30,279 nt of DNA. Source: DAOSWM01 sp035380045 (GTDB lineage: Bacteria; Bacteroidota; Bacteroidia; Bacteroidales; Tenuifilaceae). The notes beneath the pieces are model-generated. The model had not been told where the DNA came from. It was given only the letters and a program-made list of their open reading frames with translations, and did no database searches. The stretch lies in NCBI GenBank assembly GCA_035380045.1, contig DAOSWM010000036.1, positions 1 through 30,279 on the forward strand. Direction: 5' to 3'. Position 1 is the first letter of the stretch. Every line of letters begins with the position of its first letter. Shown here piece by piece: positions 16,732-24,816 of this stretch. A program made the translations under genes and the position numbers.

Positions 16732-17781
16732 CTAAGCAGACTGCTTTAACTTTTCGAAGTACATAGCAAATGAACGGTAAAGAAAGTGGGTCCATTTGCC
16801 AAAAGGAACAATTATTACAGCCCACTGAACCAAAACAATAAGATGAAAAAGGTACAACCACAGGTTCGTTTCAATAAGATGCAAATCAATAAATATACGA
16901 ACCAGGAATGCTGAGAAAGCCATAAGGAACAACCAAATTACAAAGAACCAATCCGAAGGTTGGGAAAACTTATTAGCCTCCATATTCTTAATAATTCTGC
17001 CTCGTACAAAGATGAATGTTAGCGAAAAAAGCGCAATACTTTCAACGTAACCCAGCACAATAATAAACCTACTGGTAGTCCCAAACCAATCGAGCACAAC
17101 GGTAGTAAATAGCAGCGAAAGGTATCCGAACACAATAATAAGGTGTATAAACCAGCGTGGCCTGCTATCGTCACAACCAAGGGTTTGCTTCTGGGTGAAC
17201 ATGTGGGTAAAAAGTTCCTGCATTCCCTTAAAATAGGAAACAAACTTGACCTTTACTTTTGGTTTCAAAATTACGAACCACCACATTCGAGCCAGGTTAG
17301 GTAAAAGAATCAATGCGAAAACCGATATAATGGCCCACATCTCAAACTGATGCCCGTAATGCATAATGGTTTCAACATCAAAATTATTAGTAAAGGCAAA
17401 GTATATAACCGCAAGCGCAGTTACAATGAATGCGAATAGTGTAAACGGCAAGCTTCGGTAAAGCAAACCCGACAGGCCTGTCCAATCGTACTTTGCAGTT
17501 AGCCAACGGCGTAATGACATCATAAGCTCGCCAGGATTTGCCTCGCGGGGGCAAGTTGTTGCGCAATCGCCACAATAGTAGCAAAGCCAAGGATCGAGGG
17601 AACTCTCAATCTTATCTTCCAGTCCCAGAACGCTTAGCCTAACCATTTTCCGCGGGAACGAGTTCCTCTCATCGGAAAGGCTGCACACCGCGGTACAGTT
17701 GCCGCAGTTGTAACAGGCATGAAAATCGTTGTTCCCGTACTTGAATAGTTTTTTTGCAAAATCAGGATTTATCTTTGCCAT
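16732..17781 (-). CDS. qmoC: QmoC-like membrane subunit: HdrC-type ferredoxin fused to b-type cytochrome-like membrane domain
   Basis: A 349-residue quinone-interacting subunit. Residues 1-85 hold two complete [4Fe-4S] motifs (Cys23/26/29/33 and Cys67/70/73/77), as in HdrC. From about residue 105 there are five or six membrane helices with His residues at helix ends (such as RPRWFIHLIIVFGYL and LYLFHLIVLVQW), resembling the NarI/HmeC-type diheme b domain. This fusion is the hallmark of QmoC, which passes electrons between the menaquinone pool and the HdrA-like subunits QmoA and QmoB. It is the last gene of the operon, 5 bases after the winged-helix gene. No aprAB is next to it, so its partner is unlikely to be APS reductase, at least locally. 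Confidence 0.87.
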   Translation of the reverse strand: MAKINPDFAKKLFKYGNNDFHACYNCGNCTAVCSLSDERNSFPRKMVRLSVLGLEDKIESSLDPWLCYYCGDCATTCPREANPGELMMSLRRWLTAKYDWTGLSGLLYRSLPFTLFAFIVTALAVIYFAFTNNFDVETIMHYGHQFEMWAIISVFALILLPNLARMWWFVILKPKVKVKFVSYFKGMQELFTHMFTQKQTLGCDDSRPRWFIHLIIVFGYLSLLFTTVVLDWFGTTSRFIIVLGYVESIALFSLTFIFVRGRIIKNMEANKFSQPSDWFFVIWLFLMAFSAFLVRIFIDLHLIETNLWLYLFHLIVLVQWAVIIVPFGKWTHFLYRSFAMYFEKLKQSA

Positions 17782-17786
17782 TGCGC

Positions 17787-18053
17787 TTACTTTTTCAGTT
17801 TATAAAAATAGTACTCGTCCATATCATCCAACTCGCTAACCTCAACAAATCCGAACTTTTGAAGCGTCATTAAGTGATAGGTCACTACATCCAACGGAAG
17901 TTGGGTTTCCTGAGCAATCTGTGGAATCGACTTTTGCTCGGTTTCCATGGTTGCCAGAACTTTCTTTTTCAGAGCGTTGAATTCTTTCATATTGTGCTTT
18001 ACAGCTTCGGGAACGCTCCTCTTCTGCTTAATAATATCGATAGTTTTTCCCAT
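17787..18053 (-). CDS. small winged-helix DNA-binding-like protein inside the Qmo cluster
   Basis: An 88-residue protein. Residues 28-85 look like a winged helix: KVLATMETEQKSIPQIAQET, a recognition-like helix LPLDVVTYHLMTLQKFG, then a wing ending in EYYFYKLKK, similar to ArsR/MarR-type folds. It has no Cys, so it cannot sense sulfur or redox state by its own thiols. It sits with 11- and 5-base gaps between the qmoB- and qmoC-like genes, so it is made with the oxidoreductase. It could be an autoregulator, or an accessory subunit that has kept a winged-helix fold. I do not recognise a named family. Confidence 0.7.
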   Translation of the reverse strand: MGKTIDIIKQKRSVPEAVKHNMKEFNALKKKVLATMETEQKSIPQIAQETQLPLDVVTYHLMTLQKFGFVEVSELDDMDEYYFYKLKK

Positions 18054-18064
18054 ATCAATAGGTT

Positions 18065-19999
18065 TTAACTAATTAGGGCTTCAATCATGCTTTCCATCTC
18101 CTTATCGGTGTAACCAATAAGGTCAAGAGCATCCTCAGGGCAAACTGGCAGGCACATTCCGCATCCCTTACAAAGCGCTTTGGATACTTCGGCAACCTGT
18201 TTCCCACTGTGTTCTTTTACAGAGATTGCATCGTACGGACAAGCTTCGGCGCACTTACCACACCATGTGCACTTGTCGTTGTGCACCACAGCCATGGTTG
18301 GCTCCAGCTCAATTTCACCCTTGCTTATTAGAGAGTTAACTTTTGATGATGCTGCTAGAGCCGATTTAACCGACTCGGTTACGTTCAGCGGTGCTTGGCA
18401 TGCACCGGAAATCAGGATACCATCAATAACCGTTTCAACCGGACGAAGCTTCGGGTGAACCTCGTTGAAAAACTTATCGCGGCCAACGGGAACTTTGAGC
18501 AAGTTGATAATATCTGAATTTTCGCGGGGGGTCATTCCTGTTACAAGAACAACAAGGTCGGCAGTTACTTCAACTTCCTCGTTGGCTGTAAGAATATCGT
18601 TGATTTTAACAACTGTATCAGCTCCATTTTTTTCTACCCGCGAAGGAGAATCCTCAAACGACTGGAGGAAAATATCGCCCTGCTCCGATGCCTGATGGTA
18701 CAGAATTTCTTGCTTTCCGTAGGTTCTTATTCCCCTGGTAAAATGGAAGTTGTTAATTCCGCCATACTTTTGCTTCGCAAGAATTGCTGTATGTATTACC
18801 GAGGTGCAGCAGTAGCGCGAGCAGTACTTATTTTCGCCCTCAACCTGGCGGCTACCCACACAGTATATGTATGCAATATTCTTTATCTCCCTCCCTTTGT
18901 AAGCCAACCTTTCGGGACTTAGCTCAATTAACCTCTTAAACTGCTGAAGAGTGATAACATTTTCAATTTCTCCGTAGCCAAATTCGCCCTTAGGCGGTTC
19001 GTATGGATTAAAGCCTGTGCTAAGAAGTATTGCTCCAACATTAATCGTGGTTTGGGTTGGCTCCTGGTTAAAATCTATTTCATCGCAAATTTTCAAACAC
19101 TCGCCGCACTTTGTGCAGTTATCGTAATCAATAGCCGGAATTTCAGGGAACTCGCTATCGTAGTTTTTAAAAATTGCTTTGCGTTTTGTTATCCCGAAGT
19201 TAAACTCATCGTCAACTTCAACCGGGCAAATTTCAATTGCTTTTAGAAACTTCGATTTATCGAGCTTACACTCCTTCTTCACGTAGCGTGGTTTGGTTGT
19301 AAGAGTAAGCGTAAAATCGCCAACGCTACCCTTTTTTGATGTAATTGAAGTAGAGGTGTAGAGCGTAATATTGGGATTAGTAATAATCCGATCGTACAAC
19401 CTTGACACAACCTGCTGACCGGTTTCGTTAGTTGTGAAAAGCACATTCCATTGCGATGTTCTACCACCAACAAAATACTCACGCTCAATCAGGTGCACTT
19501 TGGTTCCCATATCAGCCAGCTCGAGAGCTGCTCTCATTCCAGCAACGCCTGCTCCAACAACGGCTGCAGAATTCTCGGAATGTATCTTTACGCTTTCAAG
19601 CTCATTGGAGTATTTTACGCGGGCAATCCCTCCCAAAACCAGCTGAATGGCTTTCTCTGTAGCTTTAGGTTTGTTATCGGAATGCGCCCAGGAACCCTGT
19701 TCGCGGATATTCACCTGAACATAGTTGTAAGGATTTAATCCGGCCTGAATGGCAACGTTCCTGAAAGTAAACAGGTGTAGTTTCGGTGAGCAGGAAGCTA
19801 CCACAATAGCATCGAGATTCTGCTCCTTAATATCATTGGCAATTTCCTGTTGGGTTGAATCGGAGCATGCAAACATAGTTATTTTAGCAATATGCACGCC
19901 ATCAACCTTTGTTGCCTCCTCGCGAACCTTTTCAACATTAACGTAATCGGAAATGTTGGACCCGCACATACATATGTAAACACCAATTTTATTTTTCAT
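18065..19999 (-). CDS. qmoB: QmoB-like / full-length HdrA-type flavo-iron-sulfur oxidoreductase subunit
   Basis: A 644-residue HdrA-family protein with the length and layout of full HdrA. It has an N-terminal domain (GVYICMCGSNI, residues 6-16), FAD binding from residue 146 (VVGAGVAGMRAALELADMG), an inserted ferredoxin with one intact motif (Cys295/298/301/305), the non-canonical cluster Cys set (Cys380, 393, 397, 398) and a C-terminal ferredoxin domain with two full motifs (Cys577/580/583/587 and Cys610/613/616/620). The first motif of the inserted ferredoxin is degenerate, with only Cys244 and Cys258 left. It lacks the C-terminal MvhD domain found in many QmoB proteins; that function is a separate gene here. 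Its start overlaps the qmoA-like end by 11 bases and has an unusually good AAAGGAGGT ribosome binding site. Confidence 0.86.
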   Translation of the reverse strand: MKNKIGVYICMCGSNISDYVNVEKVREEATKVDGVHIAKITMFACSDSTQQEIANDIKEQNLDAIVVASCSPKLHLFTFRNVAIQAGLNPYNYVQVNIREQGSWAHSDNKPKATEKAIQLVLGGIARVKYSNELESVKIHSENSAAVVGAGVAGMRAALELADMGTKVHLIEREYFVGGRTSQWNVLFTTNETGQQVVSRLYDRIITNPNITLYTSTSITSKKGSVGDFTLTLTTKPRYVKKECKLDKSKFLKAIEICPVEVDDEFNFGITKRKAIFKNYDSEFPEIPAIDYDNCTKCGECLKICDEIDFNQEPTQTTINVGAILLSTGFNPYEPPKGEFGYGEIENVITLQQFKRLIELSPERLAYKGREIKNIAYIYCVGSRQVEGENKYCSRYCCTSVIHTAILAKQKYGGINNFHFTRGIRTYGKQEILYHQASEQGDIFLQSFEDSPSRVEKNGADTVVKINDILTANEEVEVTADLVVLVTGMTPRENSDIINLLKVPVGRDKFFNEVHPKLRPVETVIDGILISGACQAPLNVTESVKSALAASSKVNSLISKGEIELEPTMAVVHNDKCTWCGKCAEACPYDAISVKEHSGKQVAEVSKALCKGCGMCLPVCPEDALDLIGYTDKEMESMIEALIS

Positions 20000-21287
20000 G
20001 GGAACCTCCTTTCAAGTATCCTGCTATCTCGGCTGATGCGGCACCCGCCGAAAGAATTGAATCGGGAATATCCATTGGACCTGAAGCCGTTCCGGCCACA
20101 TAAACTCCGCCAATGTTTGTTTGTGCTGGGTTGGCCAGCTCATCGGTTTGCTTTACAAAGTTGAACGGGTCGAGTTCAAGCTTATCTTTAAACATTGAAG
20201 CAACTCCGTTATTCGCCAGAATTCCTGTTGAAAGGACTACCAAATCGTGTTTTGCTTCCTTAACAACACCTTCCTGAATATCCTCGTAGCGTACTAGCAG
20301 GTCGCCGTTTTCCTGTTCGGTTATTTTACCAATTTTCCCTTTCACAAAGTTTACACCCATATCCTTTGCCTGCTGGTAAAATTCGTTGAAACCTTTTCCA
20401 AACGAACGGATATTTATGTAGTAAATGGTTACATCGGCTAAAGGTAGCGCTCCCATAAGCAGCTGTGCCTGCTTAACCGAATACATACAGCAAACCTGTG
20501 AACAAATGGTATTGCCCACAGTTTCATCGCGTGAACCAGCGCATAGAACGTATGCTACCTTATCGGGCATTTTGCCATCGAGGGGGCGGAGCACATTGTT
20601 GAATGGGCGTGTTGGCACCAGCTGACGCTCCATTTGCATAGCGGTTACTACATTTTTAAACTTGCCATAACCGTAGCGAGGAATGAGGTTGGCATCGAAA
20701 AGCTGGTAACCGGTTGCCAATACAACCGATTTAACTTTAATGCTAATTTCCTCCTTCTCCTGGCTAAAATCAATTGCTTCCGAAGGGCATGCCTTCTCGC
20801 AAGCACCGCATAAACTACAGTTCTCAATGTCAATAGCAGCAACCCGTGGGTTTGCAATGCTGAACGGAACGTAAACCGCCTTTCGGCCAACTAAATCATA
20901 CTGATACTGGTCGTGAACCACAACAGGGCACTTCTCTTCGCAAATTTGGCATCCGGTACAATCGGCCTCAATAACATAGCGAGGATGCTTTGTAACAACA
21001 GCCCTGAAATCGTGTTCCGACTTTTTCTCAATATCATTTACCTGGCTATTCGTATAGATGGTTATGTTCGGATGACGAGCTGTTTGCGAAATTTTCGGAG
21101 TAGTAATACAGGCTGAACAATCGAGGGTTGGAAATACCTTACTAAGGTGAATCATTTTCCCGCCAACCGACAAGTCCTTTTCAACGATAATCACCTTATA
21201 CCCTTGGTTTGCCAGGTTTATGGATGCCTCTGCCCCTGCAATACCTCCGCCAATAATAAGCACATCGTATTCTTCTGATCTTAACAT
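19989..21287 (-). CDS. qmoA: QmoA-like / HdrA-type flavo-iron-sulfur subunit
   Basis: A 432-residue HdrA-like flavoprotein. The FAD-binding motif is at residues 9-37 (VLIIGGGIAGAEASINLANQG), then a conserved LDCSACITTPK stretch with Cys57 and Cys60, an inserted two-cluster ferredoxin (Cys110/113/116/120 and Cys157/160/163/167) and the HdrA-type non-canonical Cys set (Cys249, 262, 266, 267) with the same spacing as in the next gene. It is shorter than full HdrA because it lacks both the N-terminal and the C-terminal ferredoxin domains, as QmoA does. In sulfate reducers QmoA/B/C link menaquinol to APS reductase. Here the neighbours are sulfur-transfer proteins, so a sulfane-sulfur or thiol/disulfide substrate is inferred. 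Confidence 0.86.
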   Translation of the reverse strand: MLRSEEYDVLIIGGGIAGAEASINLANQGYKVIIVEKDLSVGGKMIHLSKVFPTLDCSACITTPKISQTARHPNITIYTNSQVNDIEKKSEHDFRAVVTKHPRYVIEADCTGCQICEEKCPVVVHDQYQYDLVGRKAVYVPFSIANPRVAAIDIENCSLCGACEKACPSEAIDFSQEKEEISIKVKSVVLATGYQLFDANLIPRYGYGKFKNVVTAMQMERQLVPTRPFNNVLRPLDGKMPDKVAYVLCAGSRDETVGNTICSQVCCMYSVKQAQLLMGALPLADVTIYYINIRSFGKGFNEFYQQAKDMGVNFVKGKIGKITEQENGDLLVRYEDIQEGVVKEAKHDLVVLSTGILANNGVASMFKDKLELDPFNFVKQTDELANPAQTNIGGVYVAGTASGPMDIPDSILSAGAASAEIAGYLKGGSHEK

Positions 21288-21298
21288 ATTGGTTTTTT

Positions 21299-21700
21299 TT
21301 AGTTCTCCTTACTTCCCGACAGGTATTTATGGAACGATTGAACATGCTTCACAAACGATTCGGCACAAACCGAACAAATGGCTGCCATTTTCAAACGTGC
21401 CGGGTCAATATTCTTGGCCTTCATCATTTCGTGAGTGTTCCTTACAATCTCCGAGGTTTTCTCGGAGCAGGATTCGCTATACGGACAGTCGGAGCCATCG
21501 GCAGCAATGAATACTCCGCTGAAACCCTTCTCAAAAGCATGCAGAATCCATTTCGGTTTTATCCCGCTGGAACAGGGCACGTTAACCGTATAAACCGTTG
21601 CTGGATAGTGCTTTTTGAGGAGCCCCGCCATATCAATGGCGGGGTCTGAAATCTTATCCGTTGAAAAAACCAGAATTTTTGGATTTTCTGTGTTTTCCAT
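21299..21700 (-). CDS. MvhD/FlpD-like iron-sulfur subunit
   Basis: A 133-residue protein matching the hydrogenase iron-sulfur subunit (MvhD/FlpD) family, which binds a [2Fe-2S] cluster and hands electrons to HdrA; in many sulfate reducers the same domain is fused to the end of QmoB. Visible features are the N-terminal ILVFST strand, VPCSSG with Cys43, GVFIAADGSDCPYSESC with Cys72 and Cys78, and AICSVCAESF with Cys109 and Cys112. The usual GC before DCHY is replaced by AAD, so one expected ligand is missing from that block. It lies 11 bases before the qmoA-like gene and 7 bases after the second tusA, a position consistent with linking sulfur carrier and flavoprotein. Confidence 0.78.
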   Translation of the reverse strand: MENTENPKILVFSTDKISDPAIDMAGLLKKHYPATVYTVNVPCSSGIKPKWILHAFEKGFSGVFIAADGSDCPYSESCSEKTSEIVRNTHEMMKAKNIDPARLKMAAICSVCAESFVKHVQSFHKYLSGSKEN

Positions 21701-21707
21701 GGTTCGA

Positions 21708-21959
21708 TTAGCTTTTCTTCATGTAAATTTTAAAGTAACCCGACTCTTCAACGGTTCCAAGGTACTCGTGCCCTTGCTTCGCTGCCCATTTTGGGATATC
21801 CCTTTTGGTTCCTTCGTCGGCTGAGAGAACCTCCATGATTTGTCCTGATTTTATCTCGCCTATGGCTTTCTTTGCTGCCAAAAGCGGACCGGGACATGCA
21901 GTTCCTCGTGCATCAACTGATTTGTCAACATTCAATGCTTGTAACTCTTCTGTTGTCAT
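21708..21959 (-). CDS. tusA: TusA-family sulfur carrier (CPGP type)
   Basis: An 83-residue TusA/SirA-family protein that carries persulfide sulfur on the Cys of its CPxP motif, here Cys22 in GTACPGPLLAAKKAI. The second half shows the usual GTKRDIPKWAAKQGHEYLG segment. It is one of two TusA paralogues in the operon; the other has CPMP. A GGAG sequence about 8 bases upstream of the ATG supports the start. It sits between dsrE and the MvhD-like gene, so it is a plausible donor or acceptor for the Hdr/Qmo module. Confidence 0.92.
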   Translation of the reverse strand: MTTEELQALNVDKSVDARGTACPGPLLAAKKAIGEIKSGQIMEVLSADEGTKRDIPKWAAKQGHEYLGTVEESGYFKIYMKKS

Positions 21960-21984
21960 GATTTTATCTCCTTTTAATTTTGGG

Positions 21985-22395
21985 TTAAATGAATAAATTT
22001 ACGTCGGCTTCCTGAATGGAAGTAATGTACTCGCCAATACCGCAAATGTCGTCAACAAGGTCAATAAAGTCCTCTTTCTTCTCACCGCCAACAACCTTGC
22101 CAGCAAGACTGCACATGTATACCTTTACGCTGGTCATCTCTTTAGCCATTTCAAAAAACTCAATCCAACCGGGCGAACTCAGAGCATCCAAAGATTTCTG
22201 AAACTCTTCAGCAGTTTGATTTCCTGAGCAGCTAAAATCTACTTTCTTATTCTGTAAAAATGCTCCAGCAGCGTTGAGAAGTACGAAAACATCAACCTCC
22301 ATATCATCGGCTGCAGCACCGCTTAGAATTACTCCAACGCTGGTAAGCTTATCTATGCAGCCAGAGCCCAGCCCTATGGTTAACTTTTTTGCCAT
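21985..22395 (-). CDS. dsrE: DsrE-family sulfurtransferase/sulfur carrier
   Basis: A 136-residue cytoplasmic protein of the DsrE/DsrF-like superfamily. It has a Rossmann-like start, a hydrophobic VDVFVLLNAAGAF block and the conserved Cys95 in KVYMCSLAGK near the position that binds persulfide in DsrE proteins. Other Cys residues are 13, 56 and 118. DsrE proteins exchange sulfur with TusA, and the two genes are 25 bases apart here. No DsrF, DsrH or DsrC is encoded nearby, so this is a solitary DsrE of the type found with TusA and YeeE/YedE, not the DsrEFH heterohexamer of purple sulfur bacteria. Confidence 0.85.
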   Translation of the reverse strand: MAKKLTIGLGSGCIDKLTSVGVILSGAAADDMEVDVFVLLNAAGAFLQNKKVDFSCSGNQTAEEFQKSLDALSSPGWIEFFEMAKEMTSVKVYMCSLAGKVVGGEKKEDFIDLVDDICGIGEYITSIQEADVNLFI

Positions 22396-22422
22396 TTCTT
22401 TTAATTTATTTGTTAGTTATTA

Positions 22423-22926
22423 TCAACCTCCGCATCCGCCTGATGATTCCTTCTTTTTTGGTGCTTCGGGTTGTGCATTCCCCATTCCCTGCTCAACCAG
22501 CTCGGGATACGCTCCTTCCCAATCGAACCAGCTAAAATCAAGCAGGTAACAGTTGGAATACTTTAGCAACTCGAGTGTTTGCACAGCAAGGGCTCCACTT
22601 CCCATCTCGTTGCCTAGAACTAGCGTTTTTACTCTACGGTTCGACAGCTTATCGGAGAACTCGAGAACTCCTCGGGGAATGTGAATAGAACCAGGAATGT
22701 GCCCCAGCATGTAGTCGTAATCCTCACGGCAATCAACAATCTGAATTTTAGCATGACTGTCAATTAACGCTTTTAGTTCCTCCATCCCAATCGATTTAAC
22801 CTCTGCTTTGGCTGCAGCCACTAAATCATCTGGGGTTTCGTAAACAGTTGTGTCGTTTTTAACGCACCCTGTTAGTATGAGAAATCCAAACAGTAGAACG
22901 CTAAAACTTTTTAGGGGTAATCTCAT
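22423..22926 (-). CDS. rhodanese-like lipoprotein without catalytic Cys, with C-terminal GGCGG tail
   Basis: A 167-residue lipoprotein (lipobox LILTGC, Cys21). The rhodanese fold is clear (IQIVDCREDYDYMLGHIPGS, then HIPRGVLEF), but the active-site loop reads VLGNEMGSGALAV, with Gly105 where its paralogue at 25866-26354 has the catalytic Cys113. The only strongly placed Cys left is in the C-terminal tail SSGGCGG (Cys165), which the paralogue also has. Other Cys residues are 66 and 126. A role as a sulfur-binding scaffold or tail-borne carrier is a hypothesis; the domain is unlikely to be an ordinary thiosulfate sulfurtransferase. It lies 7 bases downstream of the two-domain sulfurtransferase gene. 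Confidence 0.85.
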   Translation of the reverse strand: MRLPLKSFSVLLFGFLILTGCVKNDTTVYETPDDLVAAAKAEVKSIGMEELKALIDSHAKIQIVDCREDYDYMLGHIPGSIHIPRGVLEFSDKLSNRRVKTLVLGNEMGSGALAVQTLELLKYSNCYLLDFSWFDWEGAYPELVEQGMGNAQPEAPKKKESSGGCGG

Positions 22927-22933
22927 AGCTATA

Positions 22934-23728
22934 CTAGTTTAATTTCCACTCGTTGTATGCTCCATCGTATACTTTAACATTAGGATAATCGAGAACCGTT
23001 GTTAAAGCCAGAAAAACGATTCCCGCTCTAACGCTAGTTGCACAGTAAAGGATAATCTCCTTATCCTTGGTGATACCTGCCTCAGAAAACAGCTTGGCCA
23101 GCTCCTCTTTTGACTTCAGCGTACCGTCCTCGTTAATCACCTTTTTGTACTCAAAGTGCTTAGCACCCTGAATCATTCCCTCTGCAACCTCCTTGTCGTC
23201 CCTAACATCTACAAGTACAGCAGTGCCCAGCTTTGACTTAACGTACTTCATGTCGGCAAAAATTTTGTCGTTCACCTTTGGAGTAAAAGCAACTGATTTT
23301 GTTGATGTAGCCGCATTAGTAACAGGCGCCCTTGCTGCACGCCAAGCATTAATATGGCCATCGAGAACTTTTACATCGGAAAATCCCAGATACTTAAGTA
23401 TCCAGTATAAGCGCCCAGCGCTCTTATTCGAACCCGTATCGTAAATAATAATTTTTTTTGCAGGATCGAGACCCTTTTCGCCCAGAATTTTAGCCAGCTC
23501 GGCGGGAGACTTAAGAACTCCCTTTGGATCCTCAGTAGATGCCAACTCGTCAACACTAACATGAATAGCGTTCTTGACATGAACCTTTGCGTAATCCTCA
23601 GCTGGACGAGTTGAAACTATAATGGCGCTGTTTACAGCTTTTTTTGCATCGGCTGCCGAAATCATATCTTGGGCAACGGCTGTGAACGATACAAGAAACA
23701 GAATGATGATACTAACTATTGATCTCAT
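22934..23728 (-). CDS. exported two-domain thiosulfate/mercaptopyruvate sulfurtransferase
   Basis: A 264-residue SseA/TST-type protein with a signal peptide (MRSIVSIIILFLVSFTAVAQ), hence periplasmic. The N-terminal rhodanese domain (residues 22-135) has an inactive loop with Asp (IIIYDTGSNKSAGR). The C-terminal domain (150-264) carries the loop YCATSVRAG with catalytic Cys229. The loop is not the CRKGVT of thiosulfate:cyanide sulfurtransferases nor the CGSGVT of mercaptopyruvate enzymes, so the substrate is unclear. It follows the porin gene by 19 bases, so a role in taking sulfane sulfur from a compound entering through the porin is a reasonable inference. Confidence 0.88.
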   Translation of the reverse strand: MRSIVSIIILFLVSFTAVAQDMISAADAKKAVNSAIIVSTRPAEDYAKVHVKNAIHVSVDELASTEDPKGVLKSPAELAKILGEKGLDPAKKIIIYDTGSNKSAGRLYWILKYLGFSDVKVLDGHINAWRAARAPVTNAATSTKSVAFTPKVNDKIFADMKYVKSKLGTAVLVDVRDDKEVAEGMIQGAKHFEYKKVINEDGTLKSKEELAKLFSEAGITKDKEIILYCATSVRAGIVFLALTTVLDYPNVKVYDGAYNEWKLN

Positions 23729-23747
23729 TTTTAAATTATTTTATGAT

Positions 23748-24803
23748 TTAGAATTTAGCCTGTACCTGAATAACAACTTGATCGTTCGGTATCTCGAAAG
23801 CCTGTTCGGCCTTATACCTGTAGTTAACCTGTATTCTGGTCCAGTCGTTCATGAAATAGTTTAACCCAAAAGTCATAATGGTTTCCGAGTTACTATCAAT
23901 AGACATATCGGAATCGTACGACTCGAACTTAAAGACTGGTTGCAGATTCCAGGGGGTCATGTACATGGCGTGTGCAAAGAATCCACTTCGAGTAACTCCT
24001 CCGGTATGTGTAACCAGCGGACTTCCGTCGCAACCACCACCGGTGGTGTAATCGCCGGTATCGTCGCCCCACAGGTATTCACCCTGAAGCAGAAAGTTAC
24101 CGTAGCTAACCTGAAGGTCAGCACCTGCGCGAGTTTTCTTGTTATCAGAGTTGATACCGGTTACTCCGTAACCAAAGCTACCCCCAACCTGAATGAATTC
24201 AACCGGTGCGAACACAACCCGGCTCTTTACACTTTTACCATTATTCTCATCCTTAAACCCTTGCTTGTAGTCGTTCATAAGCGCTATGGAATAGCGAATT
24301 TTCGATTCCTTTGTTCCTCCAAAAAGCATAAAGCCCATATCGCGCTGCGGTCCACCCAGCTCATCAACAACCTTTGAACGGTAAACTGTGTGAAGCGATT
24401 GGCAAGGCGTGTTCTGCTCAAGGCTTAATGGTGACTTAAATTGACCAATAGACATTTTTGCCCATTCAAAACGGGTGTAGCTAACAAATGCGTCGAGAAT
24501 AAAGGATGATCCATTCTTAAACCTCGAAAAATCTATCATGGCATAGTAGCTAACATCGTAGGGAATGGTTCCTGTTACACCAAGGCGAGCACGGTCGAAA
24601 GCGAAACTGTTTCCGTATGTATTGTCTGCATTTTGCCAGTACTCCCACTGTGGTTGGATGTATCCAAATAGCTTAACTCCATCGTCATCGGATGAAACTT
24701 CAACACAACCCTGCGAAAAGGCAGCGTTTTGCCATGCAACGGTAAAAACCAACCCGAACAGTATTGCTCTATATAAGTTTTTCTGAAACATGTGTAGTAA
24801 CAT
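23748..24803 (-). CDS. outer-membrane porin of the phosphate-selective OprO/OprP type
   Basis: A 351-residue beta-barrel porin with a signal peptide and a C-terminal strand ending in Phe (DQVVIQVQAKF). Family features are GYIQPQWEYW near residue 47, FDRARLGVTGTIPYDVSYYAMID, and IGQFKSPLSLEQ near 119-130. Such porins are anion-preferring. In this operon the likely cargo is an anionic sulfur compound such as thiosulfate, tetrathionate or polysulfide, an inference from context alone. It has three Cys residues in the mature part (33, 134, 258), unusual for an outer-membrane barrel. Start at 24803 or at the in-frame ATG at 24791; the latter gives the cleaner signal peptide. A strong hairpin lies just upstream. 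Confidence 0.85.
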   Translation of the reverse strand: MLLHMFQKNLYRAILFGLVFTVAWQNAAFSQGCVEVSSDDDGVKLFGYIQPQWEYWQNADNTYGNSFAFDRARLGVTGTIPYDVSYYAMIDFSRFKNGSSFILDAFVSYTRFEWAKMSIGQFKSPLSLEQNTPCQSLHTVYRSKVVDELGGPQRDMGFMLFGGTKESKIRYSIALMNDYKQGFKDENNGKSVKSRVVFAPVEFIQVGGSFGYGVTGINSDNKKTRAGADLQVSYGNFLLQGEYLWGDDTGDYTTGGGCDGSPLVTHTGGVTRSGFFAHAMYMTPWNLQPVFKFESYDSDMSIDSNSETIMTFGLNYFMNDWTRIQVNYRYKAEQAFEIPNDQVVIQVQAKF

Positions 24804-24816
24804 TTAAATTAATGGT

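Noticed and set aside
16732..21287. Sulfate-reduction Qmo locus
   Set aside because: No aprAB, sat or dsr genes lie beside it in the window; the neighbours are sulfane-sulfur transfer genes.
16732..21700. Canonical sHdr sulfur-oxidation system
   Set aside because: No HdrB1/HdrB2, HdrC1-type pair or lipoate-binding protein genes are present; the subunit set is Qmo-like.
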